64,000 nt of DNA, taken from positions 111,953 through 175,952 of IMG/VR virus record IMGVR_UViG_3300037258_000514, one strand, 5' to 3'. Below, in pieces: positions 22,603-30,338 of the stretch; within the stretch, counting starts at the first letter, position 1, and each line of letters opens with the position of its first letter. Source of the stretch: a virus. A program made the translations under genes and the position numbers. A model generated the notes under the pieces. It was given only the letters and a program-made list of their open reading frames with translations. It ran no database searches and was not told the origin of the DNA.

Positions 22603-23139
22603 TCAGGAAGTTAAAGTATCACGCTTTCCTGTTATCTTCGCAATCATAGAGTTCTTTATGCCTTCACGCAGGCTGCGCACTGATGCAGGAGCATCCTGCC
22701 ATTTTACTGTTTCATCTCCTTCGTAAGTTGCAAGCGCTGAAGATGCAATATTGTAATCGAGTTTAGGATAAATTTCGCCCGCTAATTTCCAAGCTTCAAC
22801 TTCTCTCGGAAGAGTTCCGATCAACTCTTGAATTATGTAGTTGTGCGAAGGAGTATTAACAGCGTTAGCAATTGCATGACCCATTTCATGTGCAATAACA
22901 GTTGCAAAGAGCTGTCCCTTATTTTCGGACACTCTGTCGCCTAACAAAGAGTCAATTTGCTGAACATCGTTGCTAGGAACCATGATTATCGCAAATTCTC
23001 CTTTTCCATGAGGGTTAGGAGTTAACCGTGATACTTCATTTGTTTGTTTTCCATCGTCGTAAATCAGATGGATAGTTGCAATGCGCTTTTGTCCTTCTTT
23101 CAAGATAGGGCCATAAAATGCTTGATTCTCTTCTGTCAT
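22603..23139 (-). CDS. putative zinc metallopeptidase (HExxH)
   Basis: 178 residues. 'VIAHEMGHAIANAV' at about residue 83 is a zincin HExxH site; a downstream 'REVEAWKLAGE' could supply the third ligand. No signal peptide, so cytoplasmic. Substrate unknown; it could act on host proteins or be a structural relative of minor virion peptidases. Confidence 0.7.
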   Translation of the reverse strand: MTEENQAFYGPILKEGQKRIATIHLIYDDGKQTNEVSRLTPNPHGKGEFAIIMVPSNDVQQIDSLLGDRVSENKGQLFATVIAHEMGHAIANAVNTPSHNYIIQELIGTLPREVEAWKLAGEIYPKLDYNIASSALATYEGDETVKWQDAPASVRSLREGIKNSMIAKITGKRDTLTS

Positions 23140-23161
23140 AATTTACCTTCCTTTCTTTGTA

Positions 23162-23320
23162 TTATTGCTCAAGAATTGTTTCGTTGAGATGGTAAAGATA
23201 TTGCTTCTTCAACTCTTCTCTTGCCTCAATCACAGCTTCTTTGACAAGACGCTCTGCTTCACTTCGATTAATAGCGTTACGTCCGCCGAAGAAATCTGTG
23301 ACAAGTTTGGTAATATCCAT
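23162..23320 (-). CDS. hypothetical protein (52 aa)
   Basis: ATG 23320 preceded by AAGGACGG. Sequence opens DITKLVTDFFGGRNAINRSE then a charged amphipathic helix. No recognised family. Confidence 0.6.
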   Translation of the reverse strand: MDITKLVTDFFGGRNAINRSEAERLVKEAVIEAREELKKQYLYHLNETILEQ

Positions 23321-23365
23321 TTACCGTCCTTTCATGGTTATACCGGTTGCAATTAGCAACGAACT

Positions 23366-23704
23366 TTAGTTAGAGGTTAGGATTTCGGCGGGCAAAACAG
23401 ATGCTGAGATGCGTTTTGCGTTTGGTCCACCATAGATGTTGCCTTCAGGTTGAAGCTTAATGAATACAGGCTGTTTAGCCAGATTTCCAATTGCTTTACC
23501 TGTGATGAAGAAATAACGACCGAGTAAGAGTTGAGAAGGAAGCTCACACTCAGCATCAAACTGTGCACTGTCAGAAAAACCAATTGCTTTTACTAACTTC
23601 TCCATGTCCTCTGCATTATCGACGAACAAATATTCATCACCATCTGAATCGTCAATCTTTAACGATGCAATTTCTACTTCACCTGTTTCTGAGTAATAGA
23701 TCAA
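23366..23704 (-). CDS. hypothetical protein (112 aa)
   Basis: Beta-rich acidic protein; overlaps the start of its upstream neighbour's stop (ATGA). No recognised family. Confidence 0.65.
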   Translation of the reverse strand: MIYYSETGEVEIASLKIDDSDGDEYLFVDNAEDMEKLVKAIGFSDSAQFDAECELPSQLLLGRYFFITGKAIGNLAKQPVFIKLQPEGNIYGGPNAKRISASVLPAEILTSN

Positions 23705-24120
23705 TTCGAGCCTTTCTTAAGATCGAACGTGCCCCAGTACTGCTTGCGTACTCCGAACTGGATGAAATACGACTTCCAGGCTTCATCGAAATAGCAGTTT
23801 GGAGGCGAATCGAGAAATAGAGCCACCATTTGTGTGTGTTCATAGCCTGCATGACCTGTGCCAATCTGAGTTACCTTGAATTCAAGTTCAGGATGTCTTT
23901 GGGCGAATGTAATAAACATCGCCACATAGTCCTGAATCTCAATGAAAGGCATGTCTACAATGTACGGATTGCCTTGTTCAACAGTCCGCGTTGGAATGGC
24001 AAAAGATTGACCTTGAATGCCAAACCCTTGCCCCTGCTTCGCACCGAAGTTAACGCGGGCGTCTCTCGCCGCGCCCGCACCGTGAATGCCGTGTGTATTA
24101 CTGCCAAAGACAAAAATCAT
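23701..24120 (-). CDS. A1S_2505-type phage protein (macro-domain-like)
   Basis: 139 residues from ATG 24120. The glycine-rich opening 'FVFGSNTHGIHGAGAARDA' and later 'FKVTQIGTGHAGYEHTQM' match a widespread phage family placed near macro/ADP-ribose-binding domains. The likely ligand is a nucleotide or ADP-ribose derivative; activity unproven. Confidence 0.75.
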   Translation of the reverse strand: MIFVFGSNTHGIHGAGAARDARVNFGAKQGQGFGIQGQSFAIPTRTVEQGNPYIVDMPFIEIQDYVAMFITFAQRHPELEFKVTQIGTGHAGYEHTQMVALFLDSPPNCYFDEAWKSYFIQFGVRKQYWGTFDLKKGSN

Positions 24121-24332
24121 ATTTTCCTCTCTACCTTCCAAGGCATAGATACAAGATCTCTCGCTAGTTGTGAGAGTTCACCTCCATCATTGCACATCAT
24201 TACAAGCTGATTATCTTTTTCAACTAAATCGGTTACGGAGACCACGACAGTCTCCTCAAGATAGTTAGCGAAGCAGACATGTCGTTCCGGATTAAACTTT
24301 TCAAGCTTTACCATTAGATCAGCTACGGTCAT
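24117..24332 (-). CDS. hypothetical protein (71 aa)
   Basis: Opens TVADLMVKLEKFNPERHVCF, the 'V-x-x-L-x-x-L-x-x-x-N-P-x-x-x-V' module frequent in small phage proteins. ATGA overlap with the next gene. Confidence 0.65.
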   Translation of the reverse strand: MTVADLMVKLEKFNPERHVCFANYLEETVVVSVTDLVEKDNQLVMMCNDGGELSQLARDLVSMPWKVERKI

Positions 24333-24363
24333 TTGCCTCCTTTTCTAGATGCAGTTGCATCAA

Positions 24364-24388
24364 TAGAGTCTACTGTCACTAGACTCTA
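24364..24388. other. intergenic hairpin, loop CTGTCAC
   Basis: Perfect 9-bp stem TAGAGTCTA/TAGACTCTA with the loop CTGTCAC, identical to the loop at 20052-20058; flanks add partial pairing. Confidence 0.5.
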
Positions 24389-24410
24389 ATGTTGAAACTA
24401 CGTTAAAACA

Positions 24411-24686
24411 CTAATTTCCTAGAAAGTTAACATCTTCAGCATTAAATCCTATCTCACCCATTGTAATATCACCGATGATTCCCGCTCCAAGGTCAGTTTG
24501 GAGAAGTTCGTCTAATGGGGGAAGTTGCGCGCCTTCAGGATCAGTACCAGCTTTGAGCGCGTTGTAATTAGCAGTCTGAGCATCTTTCTTTAACTGCGTT
24601 GCTTCTTCGAGGTTAAAGCCCACACCAATTAGTTCGTCCTTCTCACCAAAGATGCCCCACAACTTGTAGTGTTTATCTTCAAACAT
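24411..24686 (-). CDS. hypothetical protein (91 aa)
   Basis: Acidic protein; opens with an aromatic strand (HYKLWGIFGEKDELIGVGF). Start shares a base with the upstream stop. No recognised family. Confidence 0.65.
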   Translation of the reverse strand: MFEDKHYKLWGIFGEKDELIGVGFNLEEATQLKKDAQTANYNALKAGTDPEGAQLPPLDELLQTDLGAGIIGDITMGEIGFNAEDVNFLGN

Positions 24687-24964
24687 TAGCTTACCGTCCT
24701 TTCATTGGGTACTAACATCTGTTGAAGTTGTACCTTCCAGTTATCCGGAAGCTTTTTCCAATTGCCATCAACAAATTCTTCGATCTCATCGAAGATAGTT
24801 AGTAAATGTCCTTCAGGTGGATGCAGAAGATAGCCAGGATTAACATCTCTAAACATATCTGCTAGATGTCTCGAAGTTATTTCCAACATCCAAGCAGTTC
24901 TTCGTGCTTCTGTTGCATTTTGCCACATAAATTCAATTACGCTTGGGATTTTCTTTGGGGACAC
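24686..24964 (-). CDS. hypothetical protein (92 aa)
   Basis: GTG 24964 with GAGG about 9 bases upstream. Helical, tryptophan-containing. No recognised family. Confidence 0.6.
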   Translation of the reverse strand: MSPKKIPSVIEFMWQNATEARRTAWMLEITSRHLADMFRDVNPGYLLHPPEGHLLTIFDEIEEFVDGNWKKLPDNWKVQLQQMLVPNERTVS

Positions 24965-25184
24965 GATTCTCTTCCTCCATTCTTCTTATTTTTTCCATTG
25001 TCCAAGTCTTGTGAACAAAACAACGCTGCACACCATCAATAACTTTTATTGCAGGAAGACGGCAGCGTGAATATTTCGTCGTTAGACTCGGATATCTTGT
25101 AAGTACAGCGCATCTCTTCTCATCAGGTGGTGGAGTCGTACTAGCGAGGTATGTAAGATTACCATACTTATCGAGTCTGGACAT
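24933..25184 (-). CDS. small Cys/His zinc-binding protein (83 aa)
   Basis: Spacing C-x(13)-C-x(13)-C-x2-H (CAVLTRYP...SRCRLPAI...RCFVHK) resembles the short C-x(n)-C-x(n)-C-x2-H zinc proteins common in phages. Probably a nucleic-acid or protein adaptor. Confidence 0.65.
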   Translation of the reverse strand: MSRLDKYGNLTYLASTTPPPDEKRCAVLTRYPSLTTKYSRCRLPAIKVIDGVQRCFVHKTWTMEKIRRMEEENRVPKENPKRN

Positions 25185-25673
25185 CTAGTTTACCTTCGAA
25201 GGGTCTGTCTTCAAATATGGAGACATGTCCTTGATAAATTCGGGCATTAGTTCTTGTGGAACACCCTTCTCAGCCATTTGTGCGTAAACTTCTTGCAAAG
25301 TTGTCTCTCCGGGCTTGATGGCAATAACTGCACCGTTTATGTTGCTATTGCTTTTATTCTTACTCGAGGATGAAAGCAAAGTTTGCAACAAGTCTTCAAC
25401 AATAAGATCACGAACATCATGTTTAATGGAATGGCGAAAGTCTTTTCGTTGCTCTTCCGTAAGCTCATGTTTGTCGAAGAAAGCTTTCACTGCATTATGT
25501 GCAGTCACTGTTCCAACCGGGTCGTCGGCCATTAGTTTGTGGATTTCAGCAACCCCAAAATTAAGCGGTTCAAAGATCTCGTCTGTCATCAGTTTCTTCA
25601 GTTTGCAAGTTGGCGAGTGGATGTCTTTTGCGTCGTCGCAACTTATTTCCCATTGTTCTTTTGTGTATGCCAT
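25185..25673 (-). CDS. hypothetical protein (162 aa)
   Basis: All-helical, starts MAYTKEQWEISCDDAKDIHS. No transmembrane or metal motif. No recognised family. Confidence 0.65.
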   Translation of the reverse strand: MAYTKEQWEISCDDAKDIHSPTCKLKKLMTDEIFEPLNFGVAEIHKLMADDPVGTVTAHNAVKAFFDKHELTEEQRKDFRHSIKHDVRDLIVEDLLQTLLSSSSKNKSNSNINGAVIAIKPGETTLQEVYAQMAEKGVPQELMPEFIKDMSPYLKTDPSKVN

Positions 25674-25715
25674 TCTGCTTGTTCTCCTTCATTTAAGATT
25701 AACACCCCAACCTTT

Positions 25716-26153
25716 TTAGTTCCTGATTTTCTTAGCAAGTTTATACGTAAAAGGTAATGAACATAGCCAATCCAAAGCCTGCTCAAAGTTATACCCGATA
25801 CGTATGACATTCATTGCTGAATCGTGATCATACACATTGCGCCACCATCTGTGGTTGCCGTCGAGTATATAACTGTCTCTTGACACTAACACAGGTTTTA
25901 GCTTGACTTCAATCGGCATATTCTTTGCCAAGTTAAAGTCAATATGCTGATGCGCATGTAATTCTTTTGGATCAACAACTTCCAAAGTTGGATTGAGTTT
26001 TTTCTCCCATGCTTTAACAATTAGCTGTGGAAGATCCTTTCTATCAACCTGAGGCATAACAGCTCTCGGAACATAGAAAGGCAGCAATTCGCCTCCCCTA
26101 TAGTCTATCCCAAAGAACGATTCGCCTCCAGCAGGTACTCTTTGTAACTGCAT
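25716..26153 (-). CDS. ParB-like nuclease-fold protein (145 aa)
   Basis: ATG 26153 follows AGGAGG. 'VLVSRDSYILDGNHRWWRN' is the ParB/sulfiredoxin-like signature (D-G-x-H-R) near residue 100. Such phage proteins may be DNA-binding or NTPase-like; no HTH is visible. Confidence 0.7.
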   Translation of the reverse strand: MQLQRVPAGGESFFGIDYRGGELLPFYVPRAVMPQVDRKDLPQLIVKAWEKKLNPTLEVVDPKELHAHQHIDFNLAKNMPIEVKLKPVLVSRDSYILDGNHRWWRNVYDHDSAMNVIRIGYNFEQALDWLCSLPFTYKLAKKIRN

Positions 26154-26161
26154 AAAACCTC

Positions 26162-26341
26162 CTATGTTCGGATAACTTTCTTTGCTGCTTCTTCCCATTG
26201 TTCGTCAGTTGCAAGAACATTAAGTAATGCTGTATGCAACGTAAGGAGATATTCGTTTGCAAGCTCGTCGGCATTGTCGTAGATAATGTCGAGCTTTTTT
26301 GCTTGCTCTGCGATCCACTTAACTCTTTCGGTTGTTTTCAA
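26162..26341 (-). CDS. hypothetical protein (59 aa, TTG start)
   Basis: TTG 26341 with AAAGGAG six bases upstream. Helical, ending in ATDEQWEEAAKKVIRT. Overlaps the upstream gene by 23 bases. No recognised family. Confidence 0.65.
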   Translation of the reverse strand: MKTTERVKWIAEQAKKLDIIYDNADELANEYLLTLHTALLNVLATDEQWEEAAKKVIRT

Positions 26342-26507
26342 GTTTTACTCCTTTCTCAAATACAATTTCTTCTTCTTTCTCAACGTACTTATTAAGAGAA
26401 GAATCTTGTTGCATCTTTGTCTTAACAAATTCTTCATAGCTTCGCCAAGACAGAGAAGCAAGACGAGAAAGATATAGTGCATATACATCTTGTTTAGGCT
26501 TTTGCAT
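26319..26507 (-). CDS. hypothetical protein (62 aa)
   Basis: Basic helical protein with an acidic patch (EKEEEIVFEK). Coupled to the next gene by overlap. Confidence 0.6.
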   Translation of the reverse strand: MQKPKQDVYALYLSRLASLSWRSYEEFVKTKMQQDSSLNKYVEKEEEIVFEKGVKLENNRKS

Positions 26508-26509
26508 CG

Positions 26510-26728
26510 TTATACTCCTGAAAGTTGTTTTAGCTTAGTAAGTTCTGCTTCTAATACCCTGATTTGCTGATTCTTCTCGCGAAGAAGATGCATTAATGTT
26601 GAACGTGTTGCTTTAACAACAGCAGAACAGCGTTCCGGATCGTCAATAAACTCCGATCCTCCAGGCGTTAATCCCTCTAGTTCACGTCTGTATCGCGTTA
26701 AGAGATCGTCTCCGTCTAATCTGTTCAT
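26510..26728 (-). CDS. hypothetical coiled-coil protein (72 aa)
   Basis: N-terminal acidic part, then a C-terminal leucine-rich coiled coil (STLMHLLREKNQQIRVLEAE). No recognised family. Confidence 0.6.
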   Translation of the reverse strand: MNRLDGDDLLTRYRRELEGLTPGGSEFIDDPERCSAVVKATRSTLMHLLREKNQQIRVLEAELTKLKQLSGV

Positions 26729-26843
26729 TATATCTCCTTTCTTTTTAAACTGCCTCCGACTAACCCGTCCTGTCTTAGTAAAACAGCTATTAAGTCGCGA
26801 AACATGCTGGTTGTCGTAATAGCGGCAGCTCTAATACATCTAT

Positions 26844-26875
26844 CCAATTGCACAACGGGTTCGCTGTGCAATTGG
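26844..26875. other. intergenic hairpin
   Basis: 11-bp perfect stem CCAATTGCACA/TGTGCAATTGG with a 10-base loop between the genes at 26884 and 26728. Confidence 0.5.
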
Positions 26876-26883
26876 TAGGTGCG

Positions 26884-26994
26884 TTAGATGATTTCTTCTA
26901 ACGATTCATCCGGATTAGCTTCCGGATCAAGTACGTCTGGCTCAGGATCACGTTCAGACTGAAGTAGAGTGTCGATGTTGTCCTCTTTGAACAA
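26884..26994 (-). CDS. acidic 36-aa protein (TTG start)
   Basis: TTG 26994 follows the previous stop directly; AAGGAGG lies 8 bases upstream inside the previous gene. Strongly acidic (SERDPEPDVLDPEANPDE). Function unknown. Confidence 0.55.
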   Translation of the reverse strand: MFKEDNIDTLLQSERDPEPDVLDPEANPDESLEEII

Positions 26995-27159
26995 TTACTT
27001 TGCCTCCTTTCCATGAGGTTTGTTAGTCACAGCAACCTCTTGTACAGGTCCGGATACAATCATTGGATAGCCTCCCATTGCGACATACATCTCAGCTAGA
27101 GAGATTGACGATGCTTGTGGCATCTTCCTATCCAACCAGTTTCGAAAACGTTTTAGCAT
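26995..27159 (-). CDS. hypothetical protein (54 aa)
   Basis: ATG 27159 with AAGGAAGG upstream. Basic start (MLKRFRNWLDRKMPQ) followed by a helix. No recognised family. Confidence 0.6.
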   Translation of the reverse strand: MLKRFRNWLDRKMPQASSISLAEMYVAMGGYPMIVSGPVQEVAVTNKPHGKEAK

Positions 27160-27175
27160 GATGTTACCTTCCTTT

Positions 27176-27343
27176 CTAGCGTTCGCCGCGTAAAACTTGC
27201 GCGAGAGCGTTGTTAACAAACACATCGTCAGTGTGACGAAGAATTTGCGCAGCGATAAGCATGTCTATACGCAAATCTTTGGCAACACTGTAGGCTTGAG
27301 TTTCCAGCGTTTTTGCTACTTCCTTTGCAAATTTTGCTTTCAT
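27176..27343 (-). CDS. hypothetical protein (55 aa)
   Basis: ATG 27343 follows GGAGG. Helical protein (KAKFAKEVAKTLETQAYSVA). No recognised family. Confidence 0.6.
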   Translation of the reverse strand: MKAKFAKEVAKTLETQAYSVAKDLRIDMLIAAQILRHTDDVFVNNALAQVLRGER

Positions 27344-27361
27344 CGCTTCCTCCGCTTGCTG

Positions 27362-27502
27362 CTATTGTTGCGATTCGTTACGGTAAGGCGAAGCTTTAGT
27401 TGCTTCCCCAAGGAGCACTTCGTAATCTCGAAGCATACGTTCAGCAAATTCCTCTTCCGACATTTTCTTCGGAGGCTTAGGTTTTCGCTCAATATTCAAC
27501 AT
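27362..27502 (-). CDS. hypothetical protein (46 aa)
   Basis: ATG 27502 with GGGGAAG upstream. Proline/lysine-rich start then 'SEEEFAERMLRDYEVLLGEA'. Overlaps the membrane mini-gene upstream by 14 bases. Confidence 0.6.
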   Translation of the reverse strand: MLNIERKPKPPKKMSEEEFAERMLRDYEVLLGEATKASPYRNESQQ

Positions 27503-27587
27503 TAAACTTCCCCTGCACATAATCTACGATTACCTCAGCAACTACTACGGCGAGGATTACGCAGACGGTTAAGATGATCTTACTCAT
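27489..27587 (-). CDS. single-helix membrane mini-protein (32 aa)
   Basis: ATG 27587 with GGGAG 8 bases upstream; a single hydrophobic helix (ILTVCVILAVVVAEVIV). The longer upstream frame has no ribosome binding site and crosses a hairpin. Confidence 0.6.
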   Translation of the reverse strand: MSKIILTVCVILAVVVAEVIVDYVQGKFNVEY

Positions 27588-27613
27588 CGCTGATACTCCC
27601 TTAAAATCGAAAT

Positions 27614-27652
27614 ACCACGACCACTCTACGATAATTGATGAGTGATCGTGGT
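27614..27652. other. intergenic hairpin
   Basis: ACCACGA/TCGTGGT plus CACTC/GAGTG separated by one mismatch, 13-base loop; in the leader of the 32-aa membrane protein. Confidence 0.45.
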
Positions 27653-27672
27653 TTACATGGCCCCGAAAAGCC

Positions 27673-27903
27673 TTACAGTTCCAGCAAGAAGTGTTCGCCA
27701 ATCATACTAAAGGCGAACTCAACGAACTGGAATCCAACAAGCGTTGCGGAGATCTCCTTGTGCTGCATGTAAACTGCAACAGCAGCCAGAAGAACGACCA
27801 ACGTGAAGATGGGAATGCGCCGGAACAAGACGCGCGCCAGTTTAGGGTGAGTGCAGAAGAAGCATTTCTTCCGCGCATTGTGCCTGTGGTACTTACGGGG
27901 CAT
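27673..27903 (-). CDS. membrane protein (76 aa)
   Basis: ATG 27903 follows GGAGG. A basic, Cys/His-containing start (CFFCTH near residue 14) precedes one or two hydrophobic helices (FTLVVLLAAVAVYMQ). Function unknown. Confidence 0.65.
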   Translation of the reverse strand: MPRKYHRHNARKKCFFCTHPKLARVLFRRIPIFTLVVLLAAVAVYMQHKEISATLVGFQFVEFAFSMIGEHFLLEL

Positions 27904-27957
27904 AGAGCCTCCATGATCGCAACGTGAGCTATACACGTTGTTTGAGTGGACAACTAC

Positions 27958-28049
27958 TGCTGTCCTTGCTGTACTAAGCCTACTTCGTCTCTAAGAGCGA
28001 AATAGTTAAACTCCTAACTTAGTACAGTAAGCACAGCAGAAGCCTGTGC
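27958..28049. other. two alternative hairpins
   Basis: Long-range stem CTGTACTAAG (27969-27978) with CTTAGTACAG (28018-28027), extended by TGCTGT/ACAGCA. A competing local hairpin GCACAG/CTGTGC (28031-28049) uses part of the same strand, so the two cannot form together fully. Confidence 0.45.
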
Positions 28050-28056
28050 TTTGTTT

Positions 28057-28272
28057 TCATGCAACTGTCTTATCAGTGATTCGTGCCGTAATGTAAGCGG
28101 TCATTTCCTCAGCAGACAGCAATTCTGTACCTGTCTTCTCAAGAACTTCCTCTGCAATATCCAACGCCCTCATGCCGTCTGGATAAGATAGATGCGAATC
28201 TTGAGACATAAATCTCGTAATAAATGCCACGGCACGACGCATTAGATCGTCGCGAGACATACCAGGATTCAT
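28057..28272 (-). CDS. hypothetical protein (71 aa)
   Basis: Helical protein; ATGA overlap with the gene at 28269. No recognised family. Confidence 0.65.
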   Translation of the reverse strand: MNPGMSRDDLMRRAVAFITRFMSQDSHLSYPDGMRALDIAEEVLEKTGTELLSAEEMTAYITARITDKTVA

Positions 28273-28529
28273 TTCTGCTTCTCCTTTAGCGTCTTAATTG
28301 ACCGATCAGCAATTGTGTCAGCAAAGACATCAAGAATGTCTTCGCTAAACACTCCTCGTTGAATATAGATTTCGAGAATAGAACGAAACGCGCATCCTAT
28401 TCCAGCACAGCCATTCACAACACTGTCGGGGAAGTGTTTAGTCATAACGCTGTGCACGTCTTTGACTAATTCTGCTGCCTTTTCATCAGCGATCTTATCG
28501 AAGTAAAGAGAATCTTTAGAGGTCGACAT
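28269..28529 (-). CDS. hypothetical protein (86 aa)
   Basis: Helical with a central 'GCAGIGCAFRSILEIYI' segment. Overlaps the end of the membrane mini-gene at 28516. No recognised family. Confidence 0.65.
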   Translation of the reverse strand: MSTSKDSLYFDKIADEKAAELVKDVHSVMTKHFPDSVVNGCAGIGCAFRSILEIYIQRGVFSEDILDVFADTIADRSIKTLKEKQK

Positions 28530-28659
28530 TCATAAACCTCTCCACCTCAACTTCAGGCGTCCTGAAAAAATCGCTAAGAACATCGGCAACTAATCCTCCT
28601 GCAACAACAGTTGCAAGAATTGTACCGACTACTTTAGTGATAAACTGAATGCTTTCCAT
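28516..28659 (-). CDS. membrane mini-protein (47 aa)
   Basis: ATG 28659 with AAGGAAGG upstream; one hydrophobic glycine-rich helix (VVGTILATVVAGGLVA) and an acidic tail. Confidence 0.6.
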   Translation of the reverse strand: MESIQFITKVVGTILATVVAGGLVADVLSDFFRTPEVEVERFMNVDL

Positions 28660-28663
28660 TATA

Positions 28664-28777
28664 TTACCTTCCTTTCATTAGTTTGAATTTCTGAGCGATC
28701 TTCTGTACTGCCCAACCAGTTAAAGCAATAAAGAAGAGTATGCAGCTAACATACCAGCCAAACAGGAGTGTTTGCAT
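28664..28777 (-). CDS. membrane mini-protein (37 aa)
   Basis: ATG 28777 follows AAGGAGG. One hydrophobic helix (GWYVSCILFFIALTGWAV) and a basic tail. Confidence 0.6.
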   Translation of the reverse strand: MQTLLFGWYVSCILFFIALTGWAVQKIAQKFKLMKGR

Positions 28778-28800
28778 TGTCCTCCTTAACTTACACCTGC

Positions 28801-28820
28801 ACGGCTGCTGTGCCAGCCGT
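28801..28820. other. intergenic hairpin, loop CTGTGC
   Basis: 7-bp stem ACGGCTG/CAGCCGT with loop CTGTGC, the same loop as at 32400. Confidence 0.5.
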
Positions 28821-28910
28821 ATAGTCTAAGCTAAGAATAGAGGTAAGAGCCAGCTAAAGCTCTAACTTCTCGTGTATGTAGAGGCAAATCGCAACAATAA
28901 GCTGATTTAC

Positions 28911-29114
28911 CTAATGTCTAAACAAGCGTTGCGGGATAACATCGCCATTAACATCCTTACAACCATGTGGTAGAACAAGATAGCCGAAGTCCTGTCCCTC
29001 CTTTGTTTTAACGACTGTGTGCTTCGGCACAACCCATTGATGGATGTGAAGGTCTTCCTGGAGAATCACATCTCCAAAAGCCTTCTTATGGAAAGGTAAA
29101 TTTTCAATATACAT
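28911..29114 (-). CDS. hypothetical protein (67 aa)
   Basis: Small beta-type protein (HIHQWVVPKHTVVKTKEG). AAGGACGG precedes the ATG. No recognised family. Confidence 0.6.
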   Translation of the reverse strand: MYIENLPFHKKAFGDVILQEDLHIHQWVVPKHTVVKTKEGQDFGYLVLPHGCKDVNGDVIPQRLFRH

Positions 29115-29131
29115 GTTACCGTCCTTTCTTA

Positions 29132-29422
29132 TTACATCTTCCAGTTTTCAGAAAGAAATTCTGTCGCCTTTTCATTTGCAGCAAGCATTTGACTAATGCG
29201 CGAACGAAGCTTTGTTAGTTTTGTGTAGTTCTCCTGAGCTTCGGAGATATTAGCGCCGCGAATCTTCCTCTCAGCGAAATATCTGCTAGCCCAAAGCGTC
29301 GTCCATTGATCGGCATAGCTGTAGGCAGTTGAGAGCGAGTCTTGCGCTTCCTCAAGCGCATTCATTACCTCTGCTTCTATTGCAGCGCCTTCAGCCTTCA
29401 TCTTGTCAGCTTGTTTTGCCAC
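29132..29422 (-). CDS. helical hypothetical protein (96 aa)
   Basis: Three-helix type sequence with alanine-rich heptads, probably a helical bundle. No recognised family. Confidence 0.65.
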   Translation of the reverse strand: MAKQADKMKAEGAAIEAEVMNALEEAQDSLSTAYSYADQWTTLWASRYFAERKIRGANISEAQENYTKLTKLRSRISQMLAANEKATEFLSENWKM

Positions 29423-29425
29423 AGT

Positions 29426-29596
29426 TTAACCTCCGAGTATAACTCTGTTTCTTGTTTGTAGTGCTTGCTCAGCGAATTTCCTCAGCTCAAACAGATGCGC
29501 TTGAGCTTGAGCAAGATCGTCAACGGGCAGGTTAGCATATGAAGCAATACGCTCTAATTCACCTGTTAAGTAGTTTTGCATCCGTAAATCATCCAT
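29426..29596 (-). CDS. helical hypothetical protein (56 aa)
   Basis: ATG 29596 follows GGAGAG. Sequence 'DDLAQAQAHLFELRKFAEQA' is a clear amphipathic helix. May form a complex with its neighbour at 29132. Confidence 0.6.
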   Translation of the reverse strand: MDDLRMQNYLTGELERIASYANLPVDDLAQAQAHLFELRKFAEQALQTRNRVILGG

Positions 29597-29649
29597 GGAC
29601 TCTCCTTTCATGAATTTGTCCAAAAACAAGAGCTACTCCTAATGTACAT

Positions 29650-29677
29650 CCAACAGCTAGCTGCGACTAGCGGTTGG
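29650..29677. other. intergenic hairpin
   Basis: CCAAC-A-GCTAG / CTAGC-G-GTTGG with one mismatch and a 6-base loop. Confidence 0.45.
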
Positions 29678-29687
29678 TGTAAACTAG

Positions 29688-30092
29688 TTAGCCATTGTTA
29701 ACGGCCCAATGCGGCATCTTCTGCTGCAGTTCTTCTGCTGCATCCTGATTCTTCAACAGAATACTAATCGCATAGACCTGCTTACCATCCTTTCCAGGCG
29801 CGAAGCCTAATGACACGGTTGCATCAGTGTAGTGAAACTGACGGATGAGATCTTCCGATACACCGTCTGCTACTAGCGTAGCGCCCTCATCTTGAGGCAA
29901 ATCGTTGAACGTCATGGTAATGCGCTGTTGTCGATGAGCCTGCGACACAACTACGTCGGCAGTTTCTTTCAGCTCGCCAACTAGCGGTTCCATGCTATCT
30001 GCGTCTTTTTCCTCACGCGCTTCCAGAATCGAAAGATCCGGGATACGGCCACTGATAAGATCTTCGGCATTGCTAAGCGAAAGAGTTGTCAT
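29688..30092 (-). CDS. hypothetical protein (134 aa)
   Basis: Alpha/beta with an acidic N-terminus and 'YAISILLKNQDAAEELQQ' near the end. Good ribosome binding site (AAGGAG) inside the upstream mini-gene. No recognised family. Confidence 0.65.
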   Translation of the reverse strand: MTTLSLSNAEDLISGRIPDLSILEAREEKDADSMEPLVGELKETADVVVSQAHRQQRITMTFNDLPQDEGATLVADGVSEDLIRQFHYTDATVSLGFAPGKDGKQVYAISILLKNQDAAEELQQKMPHWAVNNG

Positions 30093-30225
30093 TGTTATTA
30101 CTTTCTCCTTGAGGTTTTGTTGATCCAGCGGTAAAAATCACTTTCAGCCACAGTAGAATTCCTACGAGGAATACAACTGTGACTACATCAGGAAGATCGT
30201 CACGCAACAACACATGCAGCGACAT
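30073..30225 (-). CDS. membrane mini-protein (50 aa)
   Basis: ATG 30225 with AAGGAG upstream. One transmembrane helix (VVTVVFLVGILLWLKVIF) and a polar Asn-rich tail; overlaps the next gene by 20 bases. Confidence 0.6.
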   Translation of the reverse strand: MSLHVLLRDDLPDVVTVVFLVGILLWLKVIFTAGSTKPQGESNNNDNSFA

Positions 30226-30233
30226 CGCACTCC

Positions 30234-30338
30234 TTACAGTATTGGCGGTTGACCAATACTAACTAAGACGTGATTAATAACAAATAGTAGCGGCACCAAG
30301 ATTAGTGCCGCTACCAGGAAAAGCCAGCCAAGGCCCAT
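30234..30338 (-). CDS. membrane mini-protein (34 aa)
   Basis: ATG 30338 directly follows the TAA of the gene at 30339. Single hydrophobic helix (WLFLVAALILVPLLFVI). Its coding sequence contains a perfect 10-bp hairpin (30287-30314, GTAGCGGCAC/GTGCCGCTAC) and another at 30238-30260, an unusual load of structure for a coding region. Confidence 0.55.
   Translation of the reverse strand: MGLGWLFLVAALILVPLLFVINHVLVSIGQPPIL

Noticed and set aside
30287-30314. Plain intrinsic terminator
   Set aside because: The hairpin lies inside an open frame with a TAA-ATG junction upstream and has only a weak U-rich follow-up.
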